Below are positions 12,454-24,865 of a stretch of DNA of 64,000 nucleotides, one piece after another; within the stretch, counting starts at the first letter, position 1, and each line of letters starts with the position of its first letter. Source of the DNA: Chaunax sp. Z400 (Eukaryota > Chordata > Actinopteri > Lophiiformes > Chaunacidae). Position numbers and translations under genes: made by a program. The DNA lies in assembly GCA_037577475.1 (NCBI GenBank), contig CM075197.1, forward strand, positions 18,550,650 to 18,614,649, read 5' to 3'. The notes beneath the pieces were generated by a model. The model saw only the letters and a program-made list of their open reading frames with translations, had not been told where the DNA came from and made no database searches.

Positions 12454-14183
12454 GTAGGTTCGCGTTGCTTTTTCAATCACTGTTGCAGTGCGTTTTTACG
12501 CGCCGCTGTGCGCCTCGTTATTTTTTTTCCATGATGCACCACCTGCCTACTGTTTCAAGTAGAGCTTTGCCGTCTGGAAATTTGACTGGTGTATTTTCTT
12601 TCATTGTTTATCGCTCTTATTGTATTTTTTTCCCCTGTAAATTTCGATACACTTAATATCCATGCTTTTTTGTTGATTATTGATTGAATCAACGAATGCA
12701 GTGATTGAGAAATTTCATATCTCTCGCATATTGATCAACCATGTCTTTGTGCTTGTTGGTTATTTCATGCATTTTAATGTGAATTTGCAATTCTCTTCAT
12801 TATTTTCAGATTACTCAACGAAGTGGAGAAGCGCCCGTTTGTGGAAGAAGCTGAGCGGTTGAGAGTACAGCATAAGAAGGACCACCCCGACTACAAATAT
12901 CAGCCAAGGCGTAGAAAGTCTGTCAAGAACGGGCAAAACGATCCCGAGGACGGCGAGCAAACCCATATTTCTCCCAACGCAATCTTCAAGGCGCTCCAGC
13001 AGGCCGATTCTCCAGCGTCTAGTTTGGGCGAGGTGCATTCTCCAGGAGAGCACTCAGGTAAGAGAAGAAAAAACAAATAACAAACAAACAAACAAATGAA
13101 GACATTTAAAATGATAGAAAATAAAAAAAATTATAGTTGATAGTTTTTCAGAAATTACACAGTTTTCAATTGCTGTTTGTAGAAATCAAATCATAAGAAA
13201 CTTTGGGGCCTTGAGCAGTTACCTGTTAATCATTAGTGGGTTTTACAAGCCGTTGAGCAAATACACCTGTCAGGATAGCGCCAGTAAAAATATTCTACTG
13301 AAGTCATTTGCATTTACAAGTCTTCTATGTTGGAAATAACTTCTTTAAATGCATCATTTTGTAATTTAGAATGAGATTTTAAACTGTAAGGGCAAAAACT
13401 AACTCGCTGCCTTTCCTCTAACCAGGTCAGTCCCAAGGCCCACCAACACCCCCAACGACCCCCAAGACTGACCTCCCCTCTAGCAAAGCAGACCTGAAGC
13501 GTGAGGGGCGCTCAATGCAGGAGGGCACCAGTCGCCAGCTCAACATTGACTTTGGAGCTGTGGACATTGGTGAGCTGAGCAGCGAGGTCATCTCCAACAT
13601 GGGGAGCTTTGATGTCGATGAGTTTGATCAGTACCTGCCACCTCACAGCCACGCTGGGGTGAATGGAGCAGCCCAGGCTGGCTACACAGGCAGCTACGGC
13701 ATTAACAGTTCCACAGTCAGCCAAGCAGCCAATGTCGGGGCCCACGCTTGGATGTCCAAGCAGCAGCAGCACTCTCTGACCACCCTGGGTGGAGGAGGAG
13801 ATCAGGGTCAGCAGGGTCAACAAAGAACCACCCAGATCAAGACAGAGCAGTTGAGCCCGAGCCATTACAGCGAGCAGCAGGGCTCCCCACAGCACGTCAC
13901 CTATGGGTCCTTCAACTTGCAGCACTACAGCACCTCTTCTTACCCCTCCATCACAAGAGCACAGTATGACTATTCAGACCACCAAAGTGGTGCCAACTCC
14001 TACTACAGCCATGCGGCTGGCCAAGGCTCGGGCCTGTACTCCACCTTCAGCTACATGAGCCCAAGCCAGAGGCCGATGTACACCCCGATCGCTGACAACA
14101 CCGGGGTGCCCTCTGTACCCCAGACTCACAGTCCGCAGCACTGGGAGCAGCAGCCCATTTACACACAGCTCTCCAGGCCATGA
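12026..14183 (+). CDS. sox9: SOX9 transcription factor, three coding exons (teleost sox9, probably the sox9b copy)
   Basis: Join 12026-12453, 12810-13057, 13426-14183: 1434 nt including TGA, 477 residues. SOX9 is a nuclear SoxE HMG-box activator that directs cartilage, testis/gonad, neural-crest and glial development. It binds AACAAT-type sites, often as dimers. Visible domains: start MNLLDPYLKM; dimerisation region about 64-102 (PVCIRDAVSQVLKGYDW); HMG box about 103-181 (PMNAFMVWAQ ... HPDYKYQPRRRK); Ser180 after RRRK matching the PKA site; central activation motif DIGELSSEVI/EFDQYLP at 272-297; SUMO-type IKTE 363-366; C-terminal activation domain ending YTQLSRP. THISPNAIFKAL and the C-terminus separate it from SOX8 and SOX10. 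Human SOX9 has 509 residues; the Pro/Gln/Ala block is missing here. LLNEVEKRPF and TEEQEKC favour sox9b over sox9a, from memory only. All splice sites are GT-AG and frame-consistent. Confidence 0.97.
12454..12809 (+). other. sox9: sox9 intron 1 (356 bp, phase 2)
   Basis: Begins GTAGGT and ends in a T-rich tract plus TTTTCAG. Translation is blocked in the exon 1 frame at once (TAG at 12455), confirming that it is spliced. It contains a 7-bp inverted repeat, GTTGATT/AATCAAC, at 12672-12693 around ATTGATTG, which resembles PBX/HOX-type sites. Confidence 0.93.
12810..13057 (+). CDS. sox9: sox9 coding exon 2
   Basis: 248 nt encoding the rest of Arg143 through the first base of Gly226. It completes the HMG box (LLNEVEKRPFVEEAERLR, then HPDYKYQPRRRK with the C-terminal nuclear-localisation basic cluster). 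It then carries the SOX9-typical linker THISPNAIFKALQQADSP and VHSPGEHSG. Acceptor TTTTCAG|A, donor CTCAG|GTAAGA. Confidence 0.96.
13058..13425 (+). other. sox9: sox9 intron 2 (368 bp, phase 1)
   Basis: Donor GTAAGA and acceptor CTTTCCTCTAACCAG, a good polypyrimidine tract. AT-rich, with an ATTTGCAT octamer-like word near 13309. The phase 1 join restores Gly226 and continues into QSQGPPTPPTTPKTD. Confidence 0.93.
13426..14183 (+). CDS. sox9: sox9 coding exon 3
   Basis: 758 nt including TGA. Encodes residues 226-477: the Pro/Thr segment QGPPTPPTTPKTD, the central activation region with EFDQYLP (291-297), a short Gln/Gly-rich stretch (about 337-358) where mammals have the long Pro/Gln/Ala block, the SUMO-type IKTE motif followed by QLSPSHYSEQQ, and the C-terminal activation domain (SYYSHAAGQGSGLYSTF, RPMYTPIAD, THSPQHWEQQP, YTQLSRP). 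The open antisense frame here is a shadow of the biased codon use. Confidence 0.96.
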
Positions 14184-14349
14184 GGAGGTGGCCTCAGCAC
14201 TGACTGTACAGCACCCACCACATGAGTAGACTTCTTTCTGCCAGGGCGCTTTTGTGCCGCCATGCCACACACCCTTCATCATTCACAGAAAAACATGACA
14301 ATGACTTTATTATAGTACTGAAAATATATCTTTTGATTGGCTCACAACA

Positions 14350-14356
14350 GTGCCTT
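14350..14356 (+). promoter_or_regulatory. miR-124 seed match in the sox9 3'UTR
   Basis: GTGCCTT, complementary to the miR-124 seed, 167 nt after the stop codon. miR-124 repression of Sox9 is established in mouse neural progenitors. A single 7-mer is weak evidence by itself. Confidence 0.3.
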
Positions 14357-14683
14357 TTGTATCGGTTGGAATTGTGATTATATTTTTTTAGATATAATGT
14401 TTTAAAAAAGTTAAATCCTCTGTGAGGACATATTGTTTATAAATATTTTAGTATGTACTGTGTATGTGTTCTGCTCTTGTCATCTTCATTATAATCAGTG
14501 TCATCAGTATCATCATCATCATGATTTGAAGGTTTAAGACATCTAAAGGAGCAGGAATGCCCAGTAAAAACACTCTCAGTGGCCTTACTTCTCACTAATG
14601 TATTTTTTGTACGGAAGTAAGAAACATCTCTTTACTGACATTGCCGTCTTATAATAGCATACTTCTGCTTTGAGTTTTTGTAC

Positions 14684-14691
14684 TGTACATA
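14684..14691 (+). promoter_or_regulatory. Pumilio-type element in the sox9 3'UTR
   Basis: TGTACATA fits the Pumilio consensus UGUANAUA exactly and lies in AT-rich UTR sequence. Whether it binds a PUM protein is inference. Confidence 0.35.
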
Positions 14692-15584
14692 TTATATTGT
14701 AATTCCCATGAAATACAAGAAATGAGCAATGCAGGTTTGAAATAGATTTTAATTTTTGGAGATGAATTAGTCAAATATTCTACTTTATATTTGTTGCTTT
14801 AGCTCAAATTATTGTGTTGCAAACACTATAGCAGGTGCCATGTGATTCTGCTAGTGGCCTTACTTTGTTGGTAGATGTAACTGAGCAGTGCTTGCTTATA
14901 TCTGGGTACTGCCTTGATACCATTGGTGCCTCTGGAGCCACAGTAGCGAGGCTCCTTCCATTGGCATTGCGGTGTCGAAACCACAGCATAATTCTGACTT
15001 CCTGCTTGAGGAGATACAGGAAGTGACCTTTAACCTGACTCTCCTCAGCAGCCAGCAGGTCTGAGTCTGACGTGGTTCAGACTTATTCTTTTTCCTAACC
15101 TTTTTCTTAATTTATTCTTTAGCATTAATTTTATTTGAAAATAACTATTTGCAATTATCTTTTTAATTCAGCAGCGGCTAACTGAGATGAAAAGTTTCCA
15201 GTGGAATAGTTTGCTGTTATATGTGGTACAAATTTGTTTATTTATCATTTGTAAATGTTTCCGTTTAAAAGTGTCTGTTATTCATGATCTAGTTATATGG
15301 AGATTACTTATAATTACACAATGAGTCTTTCTCTAAAAAAAGAAAAATTGGATGTCTTCTCTTTTATCATGCTAACAAAAATGAATTAATGGATAGGGAA
15401 GCTGTGCCTGTTTTTGTAAAGGATTTCCTGGAATCAACATGATACTTTCTGATACTGAAAAAAAGTTGTGTTCCTCATTTTATATTCTTTATCATTAGTT
15501 CTCATCTCATCATCTCTTAATGCAGTTTCCGTAGGTAAATATGGCATTGTCTTAAAAGCTTATCTTTTGTATTATATTGTTTGC

Positions 15585-15590
15585 AATAAA
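15585..15590 (+). terminator. sox9: sox9 polyadenylation signal
   Basis: Canonical AATAAA, about 1.4 kb after the stop codon, followed by CA-rich then TG-containing sequence. I saw no other perfect AATAAA between the stop codon and this point, so it is the likely main signal. Confidence 0.75.
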
Positions 15591-18500
15591 AACAAACACT
15601 GAGAAATATGTGATTGTCCCGATCCATTAATACTAATCATGCTTCCTGCAGCATCATCTGTGTTGCTTCACTGAGTCTAACAAAAGGAGTGTGGCTTATT
15701 TTTTACCAGTTATAACAAGATACAGAAGATCATCTAAATTAAGGTTTTATTTAGTTAGTTTGAATCACTTAGGAACAGTTAAGCAAAAATAACTGAAGAT
15801 TGTTTATCGTAACAAATGATGTAATTTCTGCATTAGTCAGTGCCAACTTGATGGCTACACACATCAGCAGTTTGGTACAAATAATGTGGGAAAAGAAAAT
15901 TTGTTCTATCAAAGTTGTTGTAGCTACTGGGAACAGTGGTTTGGCTCCTGGCTTCTCAGACCATGAGGTCACAGGTCCATTCTTACCATGGCCTGTTGAG
16001 AAGATGTATGTCCACACCCCTCCCCCCTGCCTGTATACACGAGAGTTTAAAGAAACAAACTAGACATTGAATATTGTTTATTCATTACTGGCCAAGAAAT
16101 ATAGGAATAGAGCTGACCTTAATAAATCAGTGACAGTGTAAACACAATCAGGTACTATAGCTTTGTGTTGAAATCTCAGGCACATTCACAGATGACGTCT
16201 CTTTCCTCACATCAACTGGACTGAACGTTACTCTGCCACCCACCGCTGCACCTCATCTCACTGCGGCGACTGGACAGTTTCATATGTGCTTTTAAAAGAG
16301 TCTGAAGTCTCTTCTCAACAGAACAGTTGTTGAATAAGACACAATAGGTTGAGGGAGAGAAAGAGGAAGAAAAGCACTAAAGGGCCAGGCATAGGAATCA
16401 AACCTGCTTTTAGGTCTCACCCTCAGCACTAATCATTAAACACTAAGCCTGTCGCTCAACACATACTGTATATAATGCATATTAATATGGGAATATGATG
16501 ATGATGTATTGTCCCTCTAAGCAAAAGTCTGAAATTTTGACTTTCCAAAAGAAAAAAAACAATTTGCAACAGAATTTCCAACCATTACATCACCTTAGTG
16601 TTACATTTTAGTCTTCACTGGCATCGATATGACTTCCTGTCAGCCATTTATCTTTACACTGCATATGTTGCACCAAAGTGTAGAGAGCAAAAATGAAAAA
16701 ACTAGTTCATTAAAAATGTGTTTAACATACTAATTCATTTATTGGCTGATGTTGACTGGCTAGTTAGCATAGCATATCTTAAACTTACATTTAGAAATAC
16801 AGTTTAACATTAACATAAAACTTATTTTTCAATGTCTTTTATGGTTATAAAATGCTAACAGTAACACTGTGCATTACTTTTGTGCAATATTACATGAATA
16901 TAAAAAAAACAACTTAAGATGCCAATTTGTGCTTTACTCACATGCTCTGGGGTTGGAAAACCTTGACATGTGGGAATGTGGGTACAGCTGGAAGGGAAAT
17001 TAAACTATTTGAAGAAAACAAATCCTCATGGAATTCACTGACAATCACGGATTGATGACATGTATCAATAAGAGCATATCTACAATCAAATGTATGCTTA
17101 AAAGTTAGTAGTAATAATTTAACTCTTCTGTCTTAAATCCTCACACTATCACTGATGTGGCGCAGCTAAAGCAATAAAATGTTTTTTTCCATGTATTTCC
17201 CTGCATTCTATAGTCTGAAGTTGTTTAATATCCACTTTGTCTTTTCACACATGTTTGCTGTCTCCAATTTCTTCTTCGTCTGTAACTGCAGGCTTGACTC
17301 TGCTGTCCATGGTTGCATATGAAGGCTGACATCTCCTCTGACAGTGAGGAGAAGCCAGCGTGTAAATCCCTGAACCCACCTCCCACAGAGAGCCCCCGAG
17401 GCACATCCATCATTGATCTCCAGTGGCTCAGACCTGGAGTGAGGCAGCAGGGCCTCAGGGCCTAATGGGGCAAAGGGAGGCCATGTGATAGGCCATGCGG
17501 AGAGCAGGAAGGCACAGCAGTGGGATCACAAGGATAGGACAGTAAAACCTAACTAATCCACATTTTTGTCCTCTAAACAAAGAACAGAGTTAATGATTGA
17601 CATGACTTAAATGTTCAGATACATTTTTTGGAAAGATTCAAAATAGGGCTCATTCTCAAAAAATGAAACAATGCAGACTGTCAGTAAAAGAAATTGCAGG
17701 GAATTAGGGAACACACTCAACCTAAACTTTGACATTACTGTTGTCAGGGGGAGATTGTATAATGCAAAAGAAATTTTGCCTCACTCAAACTATTGGCAAT
17801 AGTAATCACAATGTCCTGACGCTGTGTGAGCTGGCTCGAACATATGCGAACACTGTACCCAGTACACGAATGGCTTCTGATGGAAGATGTTGTCTGAAAG
17901 TGAAACTGGAGCCAAGATTTCTCAAGTCAGATGTGGTAAACACAGGTCCATGTTCCTCCAGTTTCAGACAATGAACAGAACATTTTTGCAGAATTGTTTT
18001 ATCATCAGGTTGTTGGCAGCGTGTGTGCATGGGAAAAATGTGAACGGTTTACATTTGCAAGTCCAGCTCATCAAAAACAAATCAGAAGTTCAAATAAACT
18101 AAAATCCAATTATTCATTCAAAATCAAAGTTCATGATCAATCAGAAGAACTATTTTAGCCAATTGCTTTTTCTACATGGTAGACTCTACGAAAGCAATTT
18201 ACCTGATAAAACAAGGTTCCATGAACATCCAAAGCAGCTACTCTTTCTCAGTTTCATGTTTTTTGAGAACGTTTCGGACTACGGCAGACGGAAAACCTGA
18301 ACACCAACTTAGCCTGCTGTTTGTAAAAGCAGCATCAACACTGTAAAATCCGATTAGTTAACCTTATTTGGAAAAAAGCATGCAAATCTACCTTACTTAA
18401 AAAACTAAGCACAGTATTGTCTGTTGTATTAACAATGATTATCTAGTATCGTATACTTTCACTTGTGTTTAGGTAACTAAAAAAAACCTGTATAGAGTAT

Positions 18501-21500
18501 TTGACTTTGAGTACTCAGAATTACGAATTCAAACAACTAAATAATTTCATGTGACCTTTGCTGTGTGTATATTCCATACATAGTCAATAAGGTGGAAAAT
18601 ATCAATGAGAACTTGAGACAGGGCCTGGATGCAGGCTAGAGGTGTGACCCACGCTCCCTCTCTCTCCCTCATCTGCATGAGCTCTCTCTTGTCTGTGAGT
18701 CTGCATCACATTTCTTCTAATCAATTGATGGTTTCTCTAATAGCTGGTTTTAGAGGGTGCTGCTGCTCCCTCAGCACAGCAACTTCCCACATACACAGGT
18801 AATACAATATATCATCAATAATCTAATTCCCCTGGACAGAGCAACCCATTTGCCAGAATAAATGTTGGCATTGTACCTTCCTGCAAACCACAGCTATTTT
18901 GAAACTTTAATTCTCAATTTTATGTTAAGACAACACTGTGCTTAAGGTCTGCATAGTTAAAAAAAATCACCTGGTTAGGTTTAAATCAAGTTTTGATAAA
19001 GTGAAAGTGAACAGTGGCCTTGAAATGTGGTCTCTTTGCTTGGAAGCTGTCTCACCTATGTGCCACACCATCACCATCAACTCCCCCTGATGATAAAGTC
19101 ATGTTATAAACATGTAATCTGACCATAATATATGTATGATACGTACAAATTTAATGCATCAGTGGTTTTTAGAAATCAACATGGCCAAAATGTTATTATG
19201 GCAACTGGGCAAGCCATTCAGAGTTTATTATAGCTATTAAATTTACATCTATCTTTTACCATGTGTTATTGCTTAGAGATTGCCCACCTACACTATGTTT
19301 TGTTTTACTGTCTTATTCTCTACAGCTTATTCTCTACAGCAAACAGCATGTTTGCATATTAAATTCCCAGGAGAGACAGACATTCTACAGATAAATTTTT
19401 AAAAAGCCAGATTGGACTTTGCTACTCCGCCCTACATAAAATAACAGAGTGACGATGGCCACTTTCAGTATATTTCATCAGACAATTGTGTCATGTGGTG
19501 TTACAGAGTACAACACCATCAGGAAATGACATCAGGATTGAGGCTTTCCCTGTGTCAGTATGGTGACTCATTCATTGGGCTTGAAACAGACAGTCTTGCT
19601 CAGTAGCAGCCCAAACATAATGACAAATTTTAACAGGTTCCATGCAGAAGCTTGCTAAGAGAAATTAATGATCAAGCAACTATAAATGTAACTTTGCTTA
19701 TTACAATATAATTTAAATTAATTAGATACAAATTTTCACAGCAACTGTGCGACTTCAGATATTCAAAAGACTGTAAATCTGTATTTTTTAAAAAGAAATC
19801 ATGGTAATTCAAATTAAATGCATCTTGCCCTAGCCTCCCAGTGTCAGAGAGACCCAAGCCAGTGACTGGATTTGGACTGCATTGGGACTTCTCCCCTTCT
19901 AACAGCAGGAGTGCACTGATGAATGTTTCTGGGAAGGATCGGACACAAGACCAGATTTTTCTTTTTTTCAGACAAGCTTTTCCATGGGCAATTTTCCCAG
20001 GACGACCCCATTATTATTCCACAGAGATGTCTGCCCCCTCCGAACCCTATGGGTGGTCTTTCTGAAGGCAAAAGGAAGAGGATGAGAAAAGGAAAACTAG
20101 AAAAAAAAATCTGGTGATACACCCATGGAGACCGGACAACAATAAAATACACAACAAAGTAAAATGAGAGAAAACAAATGGAGTCAAACAGCATTCTTTC
20201 ATATTGCAAGCTTGTTCTGTCATCGCTGATGGACTGTCTGGTGTGTATGTATTATTGTGCCATTTTCCAATAAAGGAAAATGGGTTGAAAATGTTCAATA
20301 ATTGACTAAACAATTTATTAAAACATAATCTTTCCTAACTTATTATGTATTCTTTGTGTATTTGCATCACTGGTAATGACTCTATTCTTCAGATAGCCTA
20401 CAGTGACAGTTTGAATTGACCCCCACACTGAGTTCTTTTTAAAATGTCCAGTCCATAAAATTCTTCCTTAAACCAATAAGAAGCATGCAGTGGAGAAAAC
20501 CCCTGCTAAATCACGGAGAAAGACAGGCTGACCACAAGGCCGTTTCCATGGATGCTGCACCATCAGCCTAAAAACTACTATGTGCTGATTCAGTCTGGGA
20601 GCAAAGAGACAACCCATTTCCTACACACAGAACTGTATTGATTACTGTGTAAATCACAAGTTACATGAACAATAGTCATGGTCGACACAATCTTGGAAAA
20701 TGATATGTTCAAGTTTAAAATCCCACCGTGTCACCGTTTGATTTTGCTCACTGTTTGATTAGACTCAGGAAGTGAGACTTTGCCCTGCAGCCATCCATCT
20801 TGCACTGGCACCATGAGGACATTGGCCTGTGCCAAGAGGCCGAGCTGGGTCAGCCTGCTGGAACCCTCGGTGAGCTCCCCGTCTTTGTCTGAGGATGTGG
20901 AAGAAACCTGGCAGCGGCCCGAGGTCAGCGTCACAAAATTATATTACCATAATCCCATTAAGTGTGTCTGAGGCCTCATGAGCTCCAACTCAGTCTGGGA
21001 GGAACATAGGTGAGGGCTGGCACTCAATGGGTTTGCAGCCCAAGAACACAGCTGGTGGATAATATGAGATGGTAGCTTACCTGTGGTTTATATTTTTGGC
21101 TTTTTTTGCAGATGCAAAGATGTATCCTAAACCCATGTATTAGTGTAAGCCATCCAAAAAGAATGTGTTTTATCACAGTAAGTGGGAAACTATTTTACAT
21201 GACAGATATTAGTGAAAATATAAATGTGCCAAAGAGTAAGTAAAGTCCCAAAAGTTGAAGCCAGGAGCCTTAATAAGATGATAAATCAAGTGGGTTTGCC
21301 TATAAGCTTTAAATAATTAAAGTTTATCATACTTACCTTTATTTTCCCTTGTTTTTCTCTCCAGTAATAGTGACATTTTCCATCCATCTTTACATTTGCT
21401 TCCAATTAAGACACTAAGAGAAAAGTGTGGGCTTGCAACCAACCATGGATACAGTAGTTTGTTTTTCTTTGTTGCTCCTCTGTGCCTGGTAAATCACTTA

Positions 21501-24500
21501 ACATATTGATTTACAAATGCTTATTAGGCTCATGTTTTTTTTTTGAGGGAATGCAAATAGACGTGTTAGCAGAACTGATGCTACTATCACAGGCCATGAG
21601 AGCTGCACATAAGCCAAGCTTTGGCAGTAGTACATGTAATATCTAGTTTCTGCGTTGTTTCATTATTTTAAATTGTGACCACAACTATATGGGACTGCTC
21701 TGGGGTTTTTGTTGACTTGCTGTATAGGGAACTAATTGTGTTTAATGTTTATTCTATATAGGAAAACAATGTAAATAAGACTTGTCACCAAATAGTCAAC
21801 TAAGACAAGATATTCTAGAGAGACAGTGGGCGGAGATGTACATGGGATGGGGGTTTATGCATATATGTCTTTTCTTGCTCCAGCGGTGACTACAGTCGAG
21901 CTGCAGAGCATTCACTTCTTTACTCAGGGGGCCGAGTACCTCAAACATACCTCCCTCATGTTTGTCCATTCCAGCTACGGGACAACCAGTAAGACTTAAT
22001 CCCTTGTCCAAATAAGTTAATACCTCAACTAACATGTAAAAGTAAAGTTCAGAGCCAAATGCAGATTCTTAAGAGACACACATATGCCTTAGCTGGCAGT
22101 AAACCAATTAATTACACGTTTGTCATGCCGACATGAAGTGACACCCTCTCACACACTCTGAGGAATGTTTTGCTTTCAAAGTAAAAACTCTACATTTCAC
22201 ATTTTTCAGAATTTTGCATACCTCTTTGTGTTAATTTGTGGGATTTCATGTGTTTTGTTTTCCCTTTTTCTCACTCTTTACTTTGCTGACCCCCAGTCCC
22301 TGCATGTGTTCTGATATGGTTCGTCTCTGCGGCCTTTTCCTTTGGGAGAGGAGCTTAGTGAAATATGGTCAGAATGCCTTACAGTCAATGGGGTCTTCAC
22401 TGGCCTCATTTCCTCCATGCAGAGCTCTGCCAGAAAGTGCTAAATAGACACCCCGAGGCCTGATGCTGGCAGCCCAGAAGGAAGCAGACTCTTTTAAGTT
22501 CCTTTAAAATGAAAGCAAATATCTTTTCACTGTCAAAAATAGAGGCAGTAACTCAATTTGAGTAAAGAGGCTGCTATTACACAAGTGTCTTGTGATTTGC
22601 TGTTCAAAGTTTGCTGGGTAGATAAGACAGCTGACTACTCACATAACTGGGTGAGAATAAGATGTTAATAGAAATAAAAGATATAAGAGAAAAAAAATTC
22701 TAAAAACTTTAAACCTAATATAATGGATGCATCAAAATAAACTGGCATCATGTGCTCATGCTCCCATCCTGCAACTTTCACAGAGTTATGTGTGCAGCCT
22801 CTTTAGTGCATTAATTGGTAGCAGTTCTGGGATGGGGGTTGGGAAGGGCTTGGGTTTGTTCTGCTATGTGCCCCTATTATTTTCTCCACAGGCAGTTTAA
22901 CGCTTTCCAACTACATCTGAAGCATCAGCAGATTTAGCCTCATCGCGGGCAGAGGTGAACGCTCAGGAAGCTTTTATGACACATTTTAGAAAAAAAGTCA
23001 CTTTTACACATAAGCCTACACATTCTTGTTCGACATCTTTATCTGTTTGATGGGCATGTATCGTCTGTGGCAGGCCATTGTTTTGAACAGCCCCAGCTTA
23101 CATAAGGTAACATTTAAAACTCTTCTTAATTTGACAGCTGTATTTCCAACAAAATTCAAACCTCCTGAGAATTTTTCCAGTGCCCCCTTTTTTTGACGGG
23201 GCCTCAGAAAGCATGGAATTAGCATCATGTCACAGGGTGCCTTTCAGTAGCAGCTGGGGGGAACAGGTGTGTGTGGTGAGCACATGGTGAGGGCGATGAG
23301 GCCCGCCACATGTTAAATGCATAAAACGCAACATTGCTGCCTGACCAGTAGAGAGGGAGACAGAAAGAAATGCTAACCTCAACTGGACCCATGTCTTTTT
23401 GTTTCTATCTGATTATAAAAAAAAAACAGGAAGATAGCCAAAGCATCTGGAGAAAGAGGCAGAAAAAGGTGCAAGTTAAATGTCTTTCTGACGTGGGTAG
23501 ATGAAGGAGAAATTTGAATCTCTCACTTTCGAGCAGGGTAACACAGTGGGATTCAATAAATGAGTGAGTGCTATGCCAAAGCTGCCAGACGGTACATCCA
23601 CCTCCCCACCCCTCGCTCAGCCTTTTTTCCTCAAATCACTTTCTGTAACTTGCTGCGAAATTCCAAGGGGACGTCAGGAAGCGAAGGATTAAGAGGCAAG
23701 CATTTGAGTTTTGGGTGCAGTAAAGATATCCTCTTAAATGAAATACTTCATATTTTGCTTGCAAGAGAAAAAACATAGTTCTTCTTGTTGTGTCTGTTGT
23801 CTTTTAATACTCGTAACACAGTTTGGTAACAACTTGGCAAATGTCATCATTGTTAAATTTAAACTCCGAGCAGATGAGAGGAAGATAAATCAAATTATAG
23901 AAGAGCATTTCCCCTTCTCTATCACTGTTGGTTGCCATTGTAACACAGCTAGCTGGTGTTTGTGGGCCCTGATGGTACATTGGTATTGGCAAATAGCAAG
24001 AGAGATGAGGTTCCAAGCCCTGGGAAAAATCATGCCCTCTCCTGATTTATGATAGCTGTGAAAACCTGAAAAATTTCTCTCCCAGACGTGTCAACAAACA
24101 TCACAGCACTGGTTCAGCTATGCGCATGCTCATGTGCAAAGATCCAACAGGCATGTTTGACACCTTGTTAAGGTTTTCCTCTCCTTCCTCCTTCATTCTC
24201 TACTCTAGCACAGCCCTGCCTCTGTTGCCCTTTGGGCTTTGGGCATTGACCCCAAAACTCTGAGGATCGCTCAAATGAGCCTCCTAAAAACCACAACAAT
24301 GTGGCAACATTTGGTCTCCAGATTTCTTTTTCCTGTTTTCCCCACTAAAGTCCTTTTAAAGCTTCCCTCTATTGTTATTGATGTGCGATGAGTGATTCAT
24401 CTGTTTTCATCACCATTATCAAATCCATAAAACATAGCATTATCACCACAAAATCACAAACTCAGGCTTGGAGAAAAACTAAGAAACACATTTTATTTTT

Positions 24501-24841
24501 TGTCAGTCTCAGTTCAGATGTACACATAAATCAAAGATCTGCTAACCTTATGTCCAACTTAAACCAAAACAATAGCCTGAGGACCTATGTCGCTGTGTCT
24601 AATCTGCCAAAGCACTTCACAATAACCACGAGAACAGACTATCCTGTAAGATCCAGTGATGCACTGTTGCATGTCAATGACCCACATCACCAGAGAAAGA
24701 CAGAGAGAAAGACACAAAAAGACAGGATAAAAGGGCCCCTTCACGAGCACACACACAAACACACTACAAACACACAGAGGCAGGCAAGTTCGTGAAATAT
24801 GACAGCCCCACGGTGAAGAAGGTGGGGGTGAGTGAAGCCAT

Positions 24842-24865
24842 ATTGTAACAATCTTATTCTGTGGT
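24842..24865. promoter_or_regulatory. Palindromic SOX site next to a RUNX site
   Basis: ATTGTAACAAT (24842-24852) is a perfect inverted repeat of the SOX core with a 1-bp centre. TGTGGT, a RUNX core, follows at 24860-24865, then a homeodomain-type CATTAAT. The surrounding 24.80-25.07 kb is CpG-containing and less AT-rich than its flanks. SOX9 with RUNX factors acts in skeletal enhancers; its action here is inference. Confidence 0.35.

Larger units (their letters stand above)
14184..15608 (+). other. sox9: sox9 3' untranslated region
   Basis: AT-rich sequence from the stop codon to just past a canonical AATAAA. It has a Pumilio-type site and a miR-124 seed match (listed separately) and many A/T-rich segments. 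The end is placed 15-20 nt after AATAAA, where a short TG-containing stretch follows (TATGTGATTGTC). The length, about 1.4 kb, is similar to other vertebrate SOX9 mRNAs. The exact cleavage point is inferred. Confidence 0.7.

Noticed and set aside
12811..13091. Minus-strand frames across sox9 exon 2
   Set aside because: Antisense shadows of the HMG-box exon with no independent start or splice logic.
13512..13925. 137-codon minus-strand frame inside sox9 exon 3
   Set aside because: It is the antisense shadow of a real exon. Its Leu-rich composition is what CAG/AGC-rich coding DNA gives in reverse.
18380..18387. Isolated octamer ATGCAAAT
   Set aside because: No adjacent SOX core. Single octamers are expected by chance in AT-rich DNA of this length.
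20790..20869. Exon-like stretch after TTTGCCCTGCAG ending before GTGAGC
   Set aside because: Poor polypyrimidine tract and no partner exon. A non-coding element is as likely.
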